Source: Actinorhabdospora filicis (GTDB taxonomy: Bacteria; Actinomycetota; Actinomycetes; Mycobacteriales; Micromonosporaceae). From it: DNA of 64,000 nt. Below are positions 1-8,781 of this stretch, in pieces. A program made the translations under genes and the position numbers. Position 1 is the stretch's first letter, and each line of letters begins with the position of its first letter. The DNA lies in NCBI RefSeq assembly GCF_030269765.1, contig NZ_BSTX01000004.1, forward strand, positions 1-64,000, read 5' to 3'. Below the pieces are notes generated by a model that saw nothing but the letters and a program-made list of their open reading frames with translations, made no database searches and was not told the origin of the DNA.

Positions 1-121
1 CCCGACCAGGACGCTGTCCTGGACCTGGGCCTCTCTCGGAAGGGGGCTTCGCCTTGGGTTGCGGGCCGTTGTCCACGGGCTTAGGGCATGGTCGGGCTTG
101 TTTTGGGTTGTTCTTTGCGTG

Positions 122-260
122 CGGTGGTGCCCTTCGTCGGTCGGCCCCGGCACCATAACGACGAACCTGGGGGTGTCAAGACGGTAGAGCGTGTCTTGAC
201 ACCCCCAGAACCCTCGTTACCGATTCCTTTACGGCCGACCGACGAAGGACCCCACCACCC
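122..260. repeat. long imperfect palindrome (MITE-like or giant hairpin)
   Basis: Two nested perfect 16-base inverted repeats lie on a common centre. The outer arms are CCTTCGTCGGTCGGCC at 131-146 and its complement at 233-248. The inner arms are CTGGGGGTGTCAAGAC at 167-182 and its complement at 193-208, around a 10-base loop. Weaker complementarity (GCGGTGGTG against CCCACCACC) extends the outer arms to about 122 and 260. No gene covers it. It could fold as one long stem with an internal bulge, or be a non-autonomous mobile repeat. I cannot test for other copies in the genome. Confidence 0.7.
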
Positions 261-677
261 GAAGCCGACATCTGCGCTATCGCACCAGGGGTGTGGGGCA
301 CCCTCCGCTGATTGGGGCGACACCCACCCCACCCACACGCTCCGCCCGCCAACCCACTTGGCCCACCCCGCTCACCAACTCGCTTCGGCCACCCCGCCCG
401 CTCACCCATCTCTGCCCGCCCCACCCACGTCGCCACCGCACCCACATCGCCCGCCCTACCCGCTCGCCCCGCCTACCCGCCCTGCCCCGCTGTGCGGTTC
501 TCACCCCGCCTAGCCCGGCCGCGCCTCACCACCCACGCTCCATCTCGCCCGCCGCCCGTCACCTGGCCGTTTGCCCCTTGTCCCGCCGCCCGGCCCTTGC
601 CCTGTCTGCCCGCACCTCTTCTTCTCCCCACCCTCCCCGCGCCGCGCCGCATCCACCGCGCCACCCCACGCACGCCA
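261..677. other. C-rich, G-poor intergenic block, no supported gene
   Basis: The plus strand is dominated by C runs (CCCACCC, CGCCCGCC, CTCACCC) with very little G until about 640. All open frames across it give Pro/His/Ala/Arg-rich low-complexity translations without recognisable motifs, so I call no gene. Such C-rich, G-poor RNA would suit Rho loading on a plus-strand transcript; that is an inference. The first 121 bases of the window also hold nothing I can name. Confidence 0.5.
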
Positions 678-703
678 CGGGGCGAGCCCTTCGGCTCGCC
701 CCG
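678..703 (-). terminator. hairpin after the pseudokinase cluster
   Basis: An 11-base perfect stem (CGGGGCGAGCC with its complement) closes a 4-base loop, 61 bases beyond the stop of the last pseudokinase-like gene. There is no clear T-run, which is common in actinobacteria. It is the likely end of the 7919-764 transcript. Confidence 0.6.
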
Positions 704-763
704 GTCGTCGTTCTGTCGCTCTGCCTGTCGCTCTGTCTCTCGCGCTCGCCGTTCTCCCGGCGG

Positions 764-2608
764 CTACGAAACCACCGTCCAAGGCACCCATCCGCACCCT
801 GTCTTGCTGTCGGCGAAGGTCACCACGGCGTAGGCGTAGCCGTGGTTGATCGACGAGTCCACGGGCTTGGTGTAGTACACCTGCATCTTCTTGATCGCGG
901 TCTTCTCCGCGACCTTCTCGGCGCCGGCCTTGGGGAGGAAGAGGGGGTCGGCTTTGCCGGTCACGTCGGCGATGTCGAGGCCGGTGACGCCGACGTCGCC
1001 GAGGCAGTTGATGACGGCGGATTTGTGGCCGTCGTCGTTGCGGACGGGGGTTGTGCCGGTGGCCTGGACGTGGATGACTTCGGTGCCGTGGTTGCGGCCG
1101 TCGCAGTAGTTGTAGTCGGAGCGCTTGATTTCGAAGGTGTTCGGGAACTGGGGGTTGGTGGAGAGGTTGAGGGCCCTCAGTTCGGAGCAGGTCCACTGCC
1201 AGGTGGCTTCGAACTCCAGGGGTTCGGCTTCTTTGGTCTTGGGGTCGTAGAGCCAGACCTGCACGAACTCCCAGGGTTTGTCGTCTTTCGCGCCCGAGCC
1301 CTGGAACTGGATGAGGCCGGCGGCGTCGAGGTCGTTGTCGCCGTCGATGTCGGCGTAGACAGGGGTGCCGGTGAGGACGTACTTGTCGGACTTGCCGTTG
1401 ACGAGGCGGCCGAACTGTTGCAGCAGGTAGACGTCGGCTTGTTCGAGGTCGATGGACTTCACGCCCTCGTCCATGGGGGCCGCCGATGAGCCGCTGGGGG
1501 TGGGGTCGGGGTTGTTGGCGGTGTCCTTTTTGTTCATCAGGGACACGCCGATGATGGCGGCGGCGACGAGGACTGCGACGCCGATGACGCTGGCCACGGC
1601 GATGACCATGGTGTTGGGACGCTTCTGTTGCTGCGGCGGGGGTGGCTGGGGTGTCCACTGTGGTTGTGGGGCCGCCATTTGCGGGGCTGGTGAGTGGGGG
1701 ACGCCGGTGACGGGGGTGCCGGAGACGGGGTAGGCCGCGCCGCCGGACACGGGGTAGGGCGCGGGGGCACCGGAGACCGGGTGGGGTGTTGAACCGACCG
1801 CGTTGATCTCCAGGACGCCGGTGGTCACCGGGCGGATCGCGATGCCGACGGCGTCGTAGGGGAGCGCGGGATGCACCGAGGGGACGTGGGGGAGCTCGAT
1901 CGTGGAGAACTCCGCGTGCAGCTGGGCGGCGGACGGCCGACCGGCGGGGTCGGGGTTCATCGCCGCGCGCAGGAGCCCGGTGACCTGCTGGGGGACGCCG
2001 GGCAGGTCCATCACCGGCTGGGAGCGCAGGCCCGGGTTGTACGGGTCGTGCGCGAAGGGCAGCTGGCCGCCGAGGGCCACGTAGGTCGTGGCGGCCAGCG
2101 CGTAGACGTCGGTGGCGGGGCCGGGCTGCTGGTCCAGGGGGTTGAAGCGCGGGGGGATGGCGGTGGCGCCCAGTCCGGGGGCGGTGGCGTCGAGACCCGC
2201 GAGGCGGGGACGCCCGAAACCGTCGAAGAGGACAGTGGACGGTGCCACCAGGCCGTGCCGCAAGCCGTTCTGGTGCAGGGTGTCCAGGCCGAGGGCCAGC
2301 AGGGACGCGTTGCTGACGGCCTCGCCGATGGCGAGCGGGCCGGTGTGGCACAGCCGTTCGGCGAGGGTGCTCCCGGCGGCGTCGACGAGCATCGACGGGC
2401 GTCCGTCGGGCCCGACACCGGCCTGGTACACATCGGCGATGTTGGGGTGCGCGGCCAGCTGCCGGATGAGTCCCGCCCAGGGATCGAAGGTGATCGCCGA
2501 GACGGGCCGGTGGCCGATGACGCGCATGGCGGGCTGGCCGTCGGGACCGGTCTCGGGGAACAGGGCGGCGGTGTCGTCGGAATAGATGGGTGTTTGCGGC
2601 ACGGTCAT
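764..2608 (-). CDS. membrane pseudokinase-like protein with outer Asp-loop domain, copy A
   Basis: Predicted 614-residue protein, the last of four tandem paralogues. Residues about 20-240 resemble the C-lobe side of a bacterial Ser/Thr kinase, but the HRD catalytic loop is replaced by LRHGLVAPSTVL (117-128), DFG by LAGLD, and no VAIK lysine is visible. TDVYALAATTYVALGG is kept, but the APE motif is missing in this copy only. A Pro-rich linker with three PVSG repeats (277-296) leads to one membrane helix (about 334-357). The outer part carries the acidic loop D420-x-D422-x-D424-x-D426-x-D428 and ends in CGWVP. The ATG at 2608 lies 16 bases after the preceding stop; the open frame runs further upstream but into the neighbour. 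Function unknown. A scaffold or sensor role is inference; catalytic kinase activity looks unlikely. Confidence 0.75.
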   Translation of the reverse strand: MTVPQTPIYSDDTAALFPETGPDGQPAMRVIGHRPVSAITFDPWAGLIRQLAAHPNIADVYQAGVGPDGRPSMLVDAAGSTLAERLCHTGPLAIGEAVSNASLLALGLDTLHQNGLRHGLVAPSTVLFDGFGRPRLAGLDATAPGLGATAIPPRFNPLDQQPGPATDVYALAATTYVALGGQLPFAHDPYNPGLRSQPVMDLPGVPQQVTGLLRAAMNPDPAGRPSAAQLHAEFSTIELPHVPSVHPALPYDAVGIAIRPVTTGVLEINAVGSTPHPVSGAPAPYPVSGGAAYPVSGTPVTGVPHSPAPQMAAPQPQWTPQPPPPQQQKRPNTMVIAVASVIGVAVLVAAAIIGVSLMNKKDTANNPDPTPSGSSAAPMDEGVKSIDLEQADVYLLQQFGRLVNGKSDKYVLTGTPVYADIDGDNDLDAAGLIQFQGSGAKDDKPWEFVQVWLYDPKTKEAEPLEFEATWQWTCSELRALNLSTNPQFPNTFEIKRSDYNYCDGRNHGTEVIHVQATGTTPVRNDDGHKSAVINCLGDVGVTGLDIADVTGKADPLFLPKAGAEKVAEKTAIKKMQVYYTKPVDSSINHGYAYAVVTFADSKTGCGWVPWTVVS

Positions 2609-2624
2609 GTCGGGAGCCTTCGGT

Positions 2625-4397
2625 TCAGGAGACGGTTCCTGGCGGAATCCAGCCACAGCTGACAGAACCATCGACGGCCGTGAGCCGCGCCAGGTTCCAT
2701 CCCTCATAGTCTGACCCCGGCTCGCCGGGCGCCACCTGTGAGAGTTCGATGTGGGTGTACTGCCCGGTCAGCGGCGGTGCCGCGGGATCGGGCCCGAGGA
2801 GGGGCGTGACCTTGCCGACGAGGTCGGTGCCCGCTTCGTGGAAACAGAACCCGGCCGCGCCGGTGCCGGGGGAGAGCTGGACGGGGAAGCCGTTCTTGAG
2901 TCCGTAGTGGACGGTGCCGCTCCAGGAGGTCGTGGCGAAGTCGCAGTCGGTGGAGCGGCGGGCGGCGATCTCGACCGCGTTGTCCTTCACCACCGGGAAA
3001 CCGTCGTCGACGAAGTACTCGCACGGCGTCTCCATGAACGCCATGTACGGGACCTGCCGGACCGCGCCGTCCCTCCACTCCCAGAAGAACAGGGCCCGCT
3101 GGCCGCCGTCGGCGATCGCGCGGATCATGACCGCCGCGTCCAGGTCGCCGTCGGTGTCGAAGTCGCCGTACATGGGCGCACCGGCGATCTCGAAGCCGAG
3201 GCTGTACCCGAGGGACGGGTCCTTCGCCTGCGCGGTGGCCGAACCGTCGCGGAACTTCGTCGGGGCCAGGCCGGTGGCCAGCCCGTGGGTGTAGCCGGGG
3301 ACGAAGTCGGCGTTCTGGATGTCGAAGCCGCGGATCCCGTCGGTGGCCGTCGAGGTGGCCGGGGACGGGCCGCCGGCCGCGGTGCCGGGATTCTCGGCGG
3401 TGCCGCCCGGCCAGTTCACGGCGGCGACGACGGCCGCGGCCGCGATCGCGGTGGCCACCGCCCCCACGGTGATCTTCAGGGCCAGCCCGGTGCCCGCCTT
3501 CGCCGCCGCCCCAGCGGATCCCGAGCCCTGGAGCGCGCCGCCGAGCGCCTGCCCGGCGATCACCCCGGCCGCGGCCGCGCCACCGGCGAGGGCCGCGCCG
3601 GAGACGGCGAGGTTGATGGAGACGACCCGGTCGTTGGCCGGACGCACCGGCGCGCCCACCGCGCCCGCCGCCAGCGGTGCCGCGACCGTTGCCGTCACCG
3701 GGATCGCGAGCCCGGACAGGGTGGCCGCGAAGGTCCCGGCGGACGGCCGCCGCGCCGGGTCCGGGTGCATCGCCTCGCGCAGCAGGCCCATCAGCCCGGC
3801 CGGGACGCCGGGGAGCTCCGGCGGGGTCAGCCGCCGCAACGCCGGATCGGCCGGATTCGCCTCGTAGGGCACGGTTCCGCCGAGCGCGACGAAGACCGAC
3901 ACCGCCAGCGAGTACACATCGGACGGAGGCCCGGCCGCGCCTTCCGGTGCCAGGTAGCGGTTCGGGACGGCGGCCAGCTCCAGTCCGGGCGCCGACGCGT
4001 CCAGCCCGGCGAGCCACGCGCGTCCGTCCGGCGCGATGACCACCGTCGAAGGGCTCACCGCGCCGTGCCGCAGCCCGGCCCCGTGCCAGGCCGCCAGACC
4101 CGCCGCCACCTGGGCGAACACGGCCACGGCCGCGCCCGGCGACAGCGGCCCGGAGCCCACCAGGGCCTCGGCGAGGGTGGCGCCCGAGGCGTCCACGACG
4201 AGGTCGGTGTGCCCGCGCCCGTCCACGCCGATCGAGCGGACGGCGACCAGCCCGGGCGTCCCGGACAGCGCGGTCACGGCCATGCGCCAGGCGGCCAGGG
4301 CCGCGCCGGAGACCGGTCGCTCGCCGAGGATCCGCAGCGCCGGGCCCGGAAGCGCGTGCACGCTCGCGGTGGCGTCGCGGTGGAGCGGGGCGGTCAT
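2625..4397 (-). CDS. membrane pseudokinase-like protein with outer Asp-loop domain, copy B
   Basis: 590 residues, paralogous to its three neighbours. The kinase-like part (about 20-230) has LRHGAVSPSTVV (109-120) where HRDLKPxN would be and LAGLDA for DFG, but keeps APE (150-152) and SDVY (159-162). The linker is long and Ala/Gly-rich, with two hydrophobic stretches (about 262-290 and 305-328); the second is the better membrane helix. The outer domain has the loop D412-x-D414-x-D416-G-D418-x-D420, followed by hydrophobic residues as in FG-GAP or dockerin-like calcium sites, and ends in SCGWIPPG. It starts 4 bases after the stop of copy C with no clear ribosome site, so it is probably translated by coupling. 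Role unknown. Confidence 0.75.
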   Translation of the reverse strand: MTAPLHRDATASVHALPGPALRILGERPVSGAALAAWRMAVTALSGTPGLVAVRSIGVDGRGHTDLVVDASGATLAEALVGSGPLSPGAAVAVFAQVAAGLAAWHGAGLRHGAVSPSTVVIAPDGRAWLAGLDASAPGLELAAVPNRYLAPEGAAGPPSDVYSLAVSVFVALGGTVPYEANPADPALRRLTPPELPGVPAGLMGLLREAMHPDPARRPSAGTFAATLSGLAIPVTATVAAPLAAGAVGAPVRPANDRVVSINLAVSGAALAGGAAAAGVIAGQALGGALQGSGSAGAAAKAGTGLALKITVGAVATAIAAAAVVAAVNWPGGTAENPGTAAGGPSPATSTATDGIRGFDIQNADFVPGYTHGLATGLAPTKFRDGSATAQAKDPSLGYSLGFEIAGAPMYGDFDTDGDLDAAVMIRAIADGGQRALFFWEWRDGAVRQVPYMAFMETPCEYFVDDGFPVVKDNAVEIAARRSTDCDFATTSWSGTVHYGLKNGFPVQLSPGTGAAGFCFHEAGTDLVGKVTPLLGPDPAAPPLTGQYTHIELSQVAPGEPGSDYEGWNLARLTAVDGSVSCGWIPPGTVS

Positions 4398-4401
4398 CTG
4401 C

Positions 4402-6147
4402 TCAGGCCTCGATCAGATCGGCGGCGGCGACCCATCCGCAGGTGGCCGAACCGTCGGCGAGCGTCGCCGAGGCGATCACCCACTCGACGGGATCCTTGGT
4501 GTCGGGGGTGTACGCGGTGAAGGCGGTGACCTCGCCGACCTCGGCGGTGGTGCGGTCGGGTCCGGTGTGGACACCGAACTTCGGCGCGCCCTCGATGGTG
4601 ATCGTCCGGCCGTCGTGGATCCAGCGGCAGCGGGTCGCCGAGCCGGGCACCGGCGCGGTCTGGGTGAGCCAGCCGTCCACGACGCCGATGACGAAGGACT
4701 CCGGGCTCAGGATCCCGGCGTCCACGCCCTGGCAGCCCTCGTAGGGGTTGGTGGACTTGACCTCGACGCCGAAGCCGGAACCGGGGGCCGGGGTGATGGC
4801 GACGACGCCGCAGATCCCGGCGACCGACTGGCTGGCCTTGGTCTCGCGGGTGGCCGGATCCCAGGTGTAGACGACGATCCAGGGCACGACCAGGCCGCCC
4901 CGGTCGGCGAGGGTGCGCTGGAGGATCAGGGCGGCGTCGGTGTCGCCGTCCCCGTCGGCGTCGGCGTACACGGGCGGGCCGCCCAGCTGCCAGCGGACGC
5001 GCCCGGCGTCCGGGTCGGTGAACTCGTGGAAGCCGCCGACCAGCTCGAACTCGTCCTGCGAATACGGGATCTTGAAGGAGTGGTTGGTGAAATCGACGTC
5101 CTCAATGGACGACGGCGCCTCGCCACCGGCGCCCGCCTTGTCGTCCCCGGCGAAGCGGTCCTTGAGGTACCAGGCGGCCACGCCCGCCGCCGCCAGCACG
5201 GCGACGACGAGGACCCCGGCGAGGATCTTGCGGCCGGTGCGCTTTCGCGGCCGCGGCGGCGCGAAGCCGGTGCCGGGCGGCGCGGCCGGGACGGGCGGGT
5301 TCTCGTCCCCGATGCGCGGCAGCGTCCCGGTGACGGCCTTGTTGACCGCCACGACGCCGTGGTTGGCGGCGCGGACGTCCGAACCGGCCACCACCATCGG
5401 CAGCGCGGTGGTGGCCGAGCGGTCGCGGACCTCCACCGTGGACAGCATGTCGCGCAGCAGTGAGATGCTCGGCCGCGTGCGGGGATCGGGGTTGAGGGCC
5501 GTGCGCAGGGTGACGATCAGTTCCGGCGGGACGTGCGGAAGCTCGGTGATGCCGCGCCGCCGCAGGTCCGGCGAGGAGGGATCGGAGGCGTAGGGCAGCG
5601 GGCCGCCGAGAGCCACGTAGGCGGTGGCGGCCAGCGCGTAGACGTCCGAACCGGGCCCGGGCTCGGCCTCTGGGGCGGTGTACAGGCCGGGACGCGCGGT
5701 CTTGACCAGCTCGGGCGCGCACATGTCGAAGCCGGTGAGCTGCGGCGTCCCGTCCGTCGTGTAGAGCACTGTGGACGGACACACGGTCCCGTGCCGCAGC
5801 CCGGCGGCGTGGGCGGTGGCGAGCGCGTCGGCCAGCGCGGTGGCGGTGCGGGCGACCTCGTCCACGCCGGGCGGGTGCGTGACCAGCTTCTCGGCGAGGG
5901 TGGTGGTGCCGGTTCCGCAAAGGACGTACGGACGGCCGTCGGGGGTGAGCCCGGCGTCGGCGACGGGCGCCAGATGGGCGTGGCGGACCGACTTCAGCCG
6001 CGCGGCCCAGTCCAGGAAGGTCTCCGGGCGCGCGGCCGGGCGGTGCCCGACCGTGTAGACCAGCGGGCGCCCGGCGGCGTCGGCGGCCTCGTAGACAGCG
6101 GCGGTGTCGTCGCTGCTCAGCCAGCGGATGATCTGGATGCCGTCCAT
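4402..6147 (-). CDS. membrane pseudokinase-like protein with outer Asp-loop domain, copy C
   Basis: 581 residues. The N-terminal kinase-like domain has LRHGTVCPSTVL (117-128) in place of the catalytic loop and TGFD in place of DFG, with APE (158-160) and SDVY (167-170) kept. A basic stretch (299-307) precedes one membrane helix (about 307-327), consistent with the kinase-like part inside the cell. The outer region holds D396-x-D398-G-D400-G-D402-x-D404 and several Cys, and its C-terminus has TCGWVAA. The start is fixed by a leaderless signature, TACGGT six bases before the ATG, so the gene probably has its own promoter as well as read-through from copy D. I know of no characterised homologue; function unknown. 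Confidence 0.75.
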   Translation of the reverse strand: MDGIQIIRWLSSDDTAAVYEAADAAGRPLVYTVGHRPAARPETFLDWAARLKSVRHAHLAPVADAGLTPDGRPYVLCGTGTTTLAEKLVTHPPGVDEVARTATALADALATAHAAGLRHGTVCPSTVLYTTDGTPQLTGFDMCAPELVKTARPGLYTAPEAEPGPGSDVYALAATAYVALGGPLPYASDPSSPDLRRRGITELPHVPPELIVTLRTALNPDPRTRPSISLLRDMLSTVEVRDRSATTALPMVVAGSDVRAANHGVVAVNKAVTGTLPRIGDENPPVPAAPPGTGFAPPRPRKRTGRKILAGVLVVAVLAAAGVAAWYLKDRFAGDDKAGAGGEAPSSIEDVDFTNHSFKIPYSQDEFELVGGFHEFTDPDAGRVRWQLGGPPVYADADGDGDTDAALILQRTLADRGGLVVPWIVVYTWDPATRETKASQSVAGICGVVAITPAPGSGFGVEVKSTNPYEGCQGVDAGILSPESFVIGVVDGWLTQTAPVPGSATRCRWIHDGRTITIEGAPKFGVHTGPDRTTAEVGEVTAFTAYTPDTKDPVEWVIASATLADGSATCGWVAAADLIEA

Positions 6148-6153
6148 CGCGTC

Positions 6154-6159
6154 ACCGTA
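6154..6159 (-). promoter_or_regulatory. leaderless -10 box TACGGT of pseudokinase-like C
   Basis: TACGGT followed by 6 bases and the ATG at 6147; no Shine-Dalgarno sequence is present. Confidence 0.55.
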
Positions 6160-6170
6160 TCGTCTCGGGT

Positions 6171-7919
6171 CTAGTCGGCATCGAGCGGAATCCAGCCGCA
6201 GGAGACGGTCCCGTCACCGGCGAACAGGCGCGCGACGGCCCAGTTTCCCTGACCGGCTGTGGTGTAGGCGATCGTGGTGAAATCCCCTGGTATTTCAGGG
6301 GACGCGGGATCGGGCGCGACGCGCGGGGTGACGGGGGAGAGGAAGTCGTTCGGTTCGTCGCCGGGGGCGAAGTTGCAGCGGTCGCCGGCGCCGAGTTTCG
6401 GGGCGGTCTGGGCGAACCAGCCGTCCTGGAGACCGAAGGTGACGGTCTCGTCGGTGAGCGCGTCCTGGGCGGGGCCGTAGCAGCCGAGGGCGGGGCTGGT
6501 CGCCTTGAGCTTGGCGGTGACCTGCTTTCCCTCCGCCGTCAGCGATGTGACCTCGCAGATGCCGTCGGCCCAGTTCTTCGCCTGGGCGGGCGCGCCGTCG
6601 GTCCACAGGAACGCGGTGAGGTAGGTGTCGCCGGTCTCGAAGCCGTCGCGGCGCAGGGCGACCACGGCGTCCAGGTCGCCGTCACCGTCCAGATCGGACT
6701 TCGCGGGTTCGCCGACGAGGGTCCAGGTGTAGGTCTGGAACTGGTCGGCGCCCTGCTTTTCGAAGCGCCCGCCGGTCAGGGTGATGGTTTCGCCGCCGCC
6801 GGGTTCGGTGAAGCGCAGGCCGGTGTAGTCGAAGGGCGGCTGGGACGGCGCCGGGCTCACCGGCGGGTTCAGCGCCACATCGCCGCCGTCGCCGCCGTTC
6901 CCGAGTGCCTGAACACCGATCACGACGGCGGCCGCGACCACGGCGAGTCCGACGACGCCCACGGCGATCTTGCCGATCAGCGCACCGGCGCCGCCCTTGG
7001 CCGCGATCGCCTTCCCGGCACCGGATCCGGCCGTGGTGAGGGCGGTGGCGACCGCCGGTGCGGCGACGACCGCGGCGGCAACGGCGATCCCGGCCGCGGC
7101 CGCCCCGGCGACGGCGATGTTGATGGACACGACGGTGTCGTTGACCGGGCGCACCTCGGCGCCCACCGCCGTCGGCGGCAGGGCCGCGATCGCGGGCGCG
7201 TCGACGGTCGCGGCCGACAGCACGTCCCGCAGCGTCCCGGCGCTCGGCCGCGCGGCCGGATCGGGATGCAGCGCGATGCGCAGGATGCCGGTGACGGCAC
7301 CCGGGACGCCCGGCAGGTCGGTGATCTGCTGCCGCCTTAAGCCCGGATCGCCGGGCGCGGCGGCGTACGGGAGGACACCGCCGAGCGCGGTGTAGGCGAC
7401 CGCCGCGAGTCCGTACACATCGGACGGTGGACCGCCGTCGCCCTCGGGCGCGGTGAACGCCCCGGCGGTCGCGGCGAGACCCATCTCGGGCGCGCGGGTG
7501 TCGAAGCCCGCGAGCCGGGCGGCGCCCGCGCCGTCCAGCAGGATCGTGGACGCGCACACCGCGCCGTGCCGCAGCCCCCGCGCGTGCAGCGCGGCCAGGC
7601 CGTCGGCGGCGTCGGCGATCGCGGTCAGCACCGCCTCCGGGCCCGGCGGTTCGGTGGTGAGCGCCTCGGCGAGGGTGCGCTCACCGGCCCCGGTGACCAG
7701 GTAGGGCCGCCCGTCGGCGCCGACACCGCCACTGTGGACGGTCGCCAGCCGCGGATGCGCGCTCACCTCGGTCAGCGTCCGCGCCCAGGCGGTGTAGGCC
7801 GGTTCGTCGACGGCGGCGGCCTTCCCGACGGTGTAGACGAACCGGTGCCCCGCCGCGTCGGCCGCGTCATACGTGGTCGCGGTGGCGTCTTCGGCGAGCC
7901 GCCCCAGAATCCGGTCCAT
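6171..7919 (-). CDS. membrane pseudokinase-like protein with outer Asp-loop domain, copy D
   Basis: 582 residues, promoter-proximal member of the four-gene array. The kinase-like region (1-235) has LRHGAVCASTIL (116-127) instead of HRDLKPxN and LAGFD instead of DFG; APE (157-159) and SDVY (166-169) remain, so the activation-segment and C-lobe frame survive without catalytic or metal-binding residues. After an Ala-rich linker comes one membrane helix (about 315-336). The outer domain has D409-x-D411-G-D413-G-D415-x-D417, four Cys (455, 480, 515, 574) that could form two disulphides, and a terminal SCGWIP. The start is decided by TAACGT six bases before the ATG. It is followed 23 bases later by copy C. 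Partners and ligand are unknown. Confidence 0.75.
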   Translation of the reverse strand: MDRILGRLAEDATATTYDAADAAGHRFVYTVGKAAAVDEPAYTAWARTLTEVSAHPRLATVHSGGVGADGRPYLVTGAGERTLAEALTTEPPGPEAVLTAIADAADGLAALHARGLRHGAVCASTILLDGAGAARLAGFDTRAPEMGLAATAGAFTAPEGDGGPPSDVYGLAAVAYTALGGVLPYAAAPGDPGLRRQQITDLPGVPGAVTGILRIALHPDPAARPSAGTLRDVLSAATVDAPAIAALPPTAVGAEVRPVNDTVVSINIAVAGAAAAGIAVAAAVVAAPAVATALTTAGSGAGKAIAAKGGAGALIGKIAVGVVGLAVVAAAVVIGVQALGNGGDGGDVALNPPVSPAPSQPPFDYTGLRFTEPGGGETITLTGGRFEKQGADQFQTYTWTLVGEPAKSDLDGDGDLDAVVALRRDGFETGDTYLTAFLWTDGAPAQAKNWADGICEVTSLTAEGKQVTAKLKATSPALGCYGPAQDALTDETVTFGLQDGWFAQTAPKLGAGDRCNFAPGDEPNDFLSPVTPRVAPDPASPEIPGDFTTIAYTTAGQGNWAVARLFAGDGTVSCGWIPLDAD

Positions 7920-7925
7920 CCGACC

Positions 7926-7931
7926 ACGTTA
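7926..7931 (-). promoter_or_regulatory. leaderless -10 box TAACGT of the pseudokinase-like cluster
   Basis: TAACGT, 6 bases, then the ATG at 7919; no ribosome-binding sequence. This is the presumed main promoter of the four-gene array. Confidence 0.55.
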
Positions 7932-7992
7932 TCGGCGGGTCGCAAACCGTGGCGAAGGCCCGGGACTTGACCTTCACACCGGCCTCAAGGCT

Positions 7993-7998
7993 TAGCGT
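7993..7998 (+). promoter_or_regulatory. leaderless -10 box TAGCGT
   Basis: TAGCGT lies six bases before the ATG at 8005. It faces the pseudokinase-like promoter about 60 bases away. Confidence 0.5.
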
Positions 7999-8004
7999 CG
8001 TGGC

Positions 8005-8775
8005 ATGACGATCGCGCACATCAACGGCCGTCCCGCCACCGCCGAGCAGCTCGCGCCCCTGGCCTTCGCCGGGTTCGCGCACTTCACCGCCATGCAGATC
8101 CGCGACCACCGCGTCCGGGGCCTCGACCTGCACCTCGACCGCCTGCGAGCAGCCTCGGCGGAGCTCTTCGGGCGCGCCGAACCCGACGAGCTGATCCGCG
8201 AATACATCCGCGCGGTCCTGGCCGAGGCGCCCGCCGACGCGTCGCTGACCGTGACGGTGTCCACGGGCGAGTTCGTGCCCGACGCGCCGCTGCGGGTCCT
8301 CGTCCGCGCCGGGGACCCCTCGGACGGGCCCGCCGGGCCGCTCGCGCTGGACGTCGTCCACCACGAGCGCTGGATGCCGCGCCTGAAACACGTCGGCGAG
8401 GGCGCCAAGACGCACCTGCTGCGCACCGCGAAGGCCCGCGGCTTCGACGACGCCGCCTTCGCCGACGGCGACGGGCGCCTGAGCGAGGCGACGATCTGGA
8501 ACCTCGCGTTCTGGGACGGCACGAGCGTCCTGTGGCCGCGCGCGGAGATCCTCACCGGCACCACCATGGGCATCCTCCGGCGGCGGCTCACCGTCCCGCA
8601 GACCACCGTCGACCTGCGCCCCGGCGACCTCACCGGCCTCGCGGGCGTGGTGATGAACTCGTGGACCCCGGCCGTGCCGCTGTCCCGCGTGGGCGACGTC
8701 GAGCTGGCCGACGCCGGAGAGTTCGCCGGGGTCCTGCGCGAGGCGTTCGGGCGGGAGGAGTGGACGCGGGTATGA
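8005..8775 (+). CDS. aminotransferase class IV family protein
   Basis: 256-residue fold-type IV PLP enzyme, the family of branched-chain aminotransferase and 4-amino-4-deoxychorismate lyase. Family signs are the early FxxFRDHRVRGLDLHLDRL-type segment (residues about 28-50), a lysine in MPRLKH (about 131) that fits the Schiff-base position, and the later block GRLSEATIWNLAFWDG followed by LTGTTMGILRRR, matching the G-x-x-x-E-x-T-x-x-N phosphate-side motif. Length is slightly short for IlvE and closer to PabC-like enzymes. The substrate cannot be settled from sequence. The gene stands alone, starts leaderless, and converges on an acetyltransferase gene whose stop is 6 bases away. Confidence 0.85.
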   Translation: MTIAHINGRPATAEQLAPLAFAGFAHFTAMQIRDHRVRGLDLHLDRLRAASAELFGRAEPDELIREYIRAVLAEAPADASLTVTVSTGEFVPDAPLRVLVRAGDPSDGPAGPLALDVVHHERWMPRLKHVGEGAKTHLLRTAKARGFDDAAFADGDGRLSEATIWNLAFWDGTSVLWPRAEILTGTTMGILRRRLTVPQTTVDLRPGDLTGLAGVVMNSWTPAVPLSRVGDVELADAGEFAGVLREAFGREEWTRV

Positions 8776-8781
8776 CCGCGC

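Noticed and set aside
293..1489. 398-codon plus-strand open frame
   Set aside because: It runs antisense through the pseudokinase-like gene at 764-2608, is Val/Gly/Asp-rich mirror sequence of a real frame, and starts in low-complexity DNA.
510..2351. 613-codon minus-strand open frame
   Set aside because: Same strand as copy A but a different frame; Arg/Pro/His-rich translation typical of a GC shadow.
2751..5463. long plus-strand open frames (589 and 475 codons)
   Set aside because: Antisense shadows of pseudokinase-like copies B and C, without any motif.
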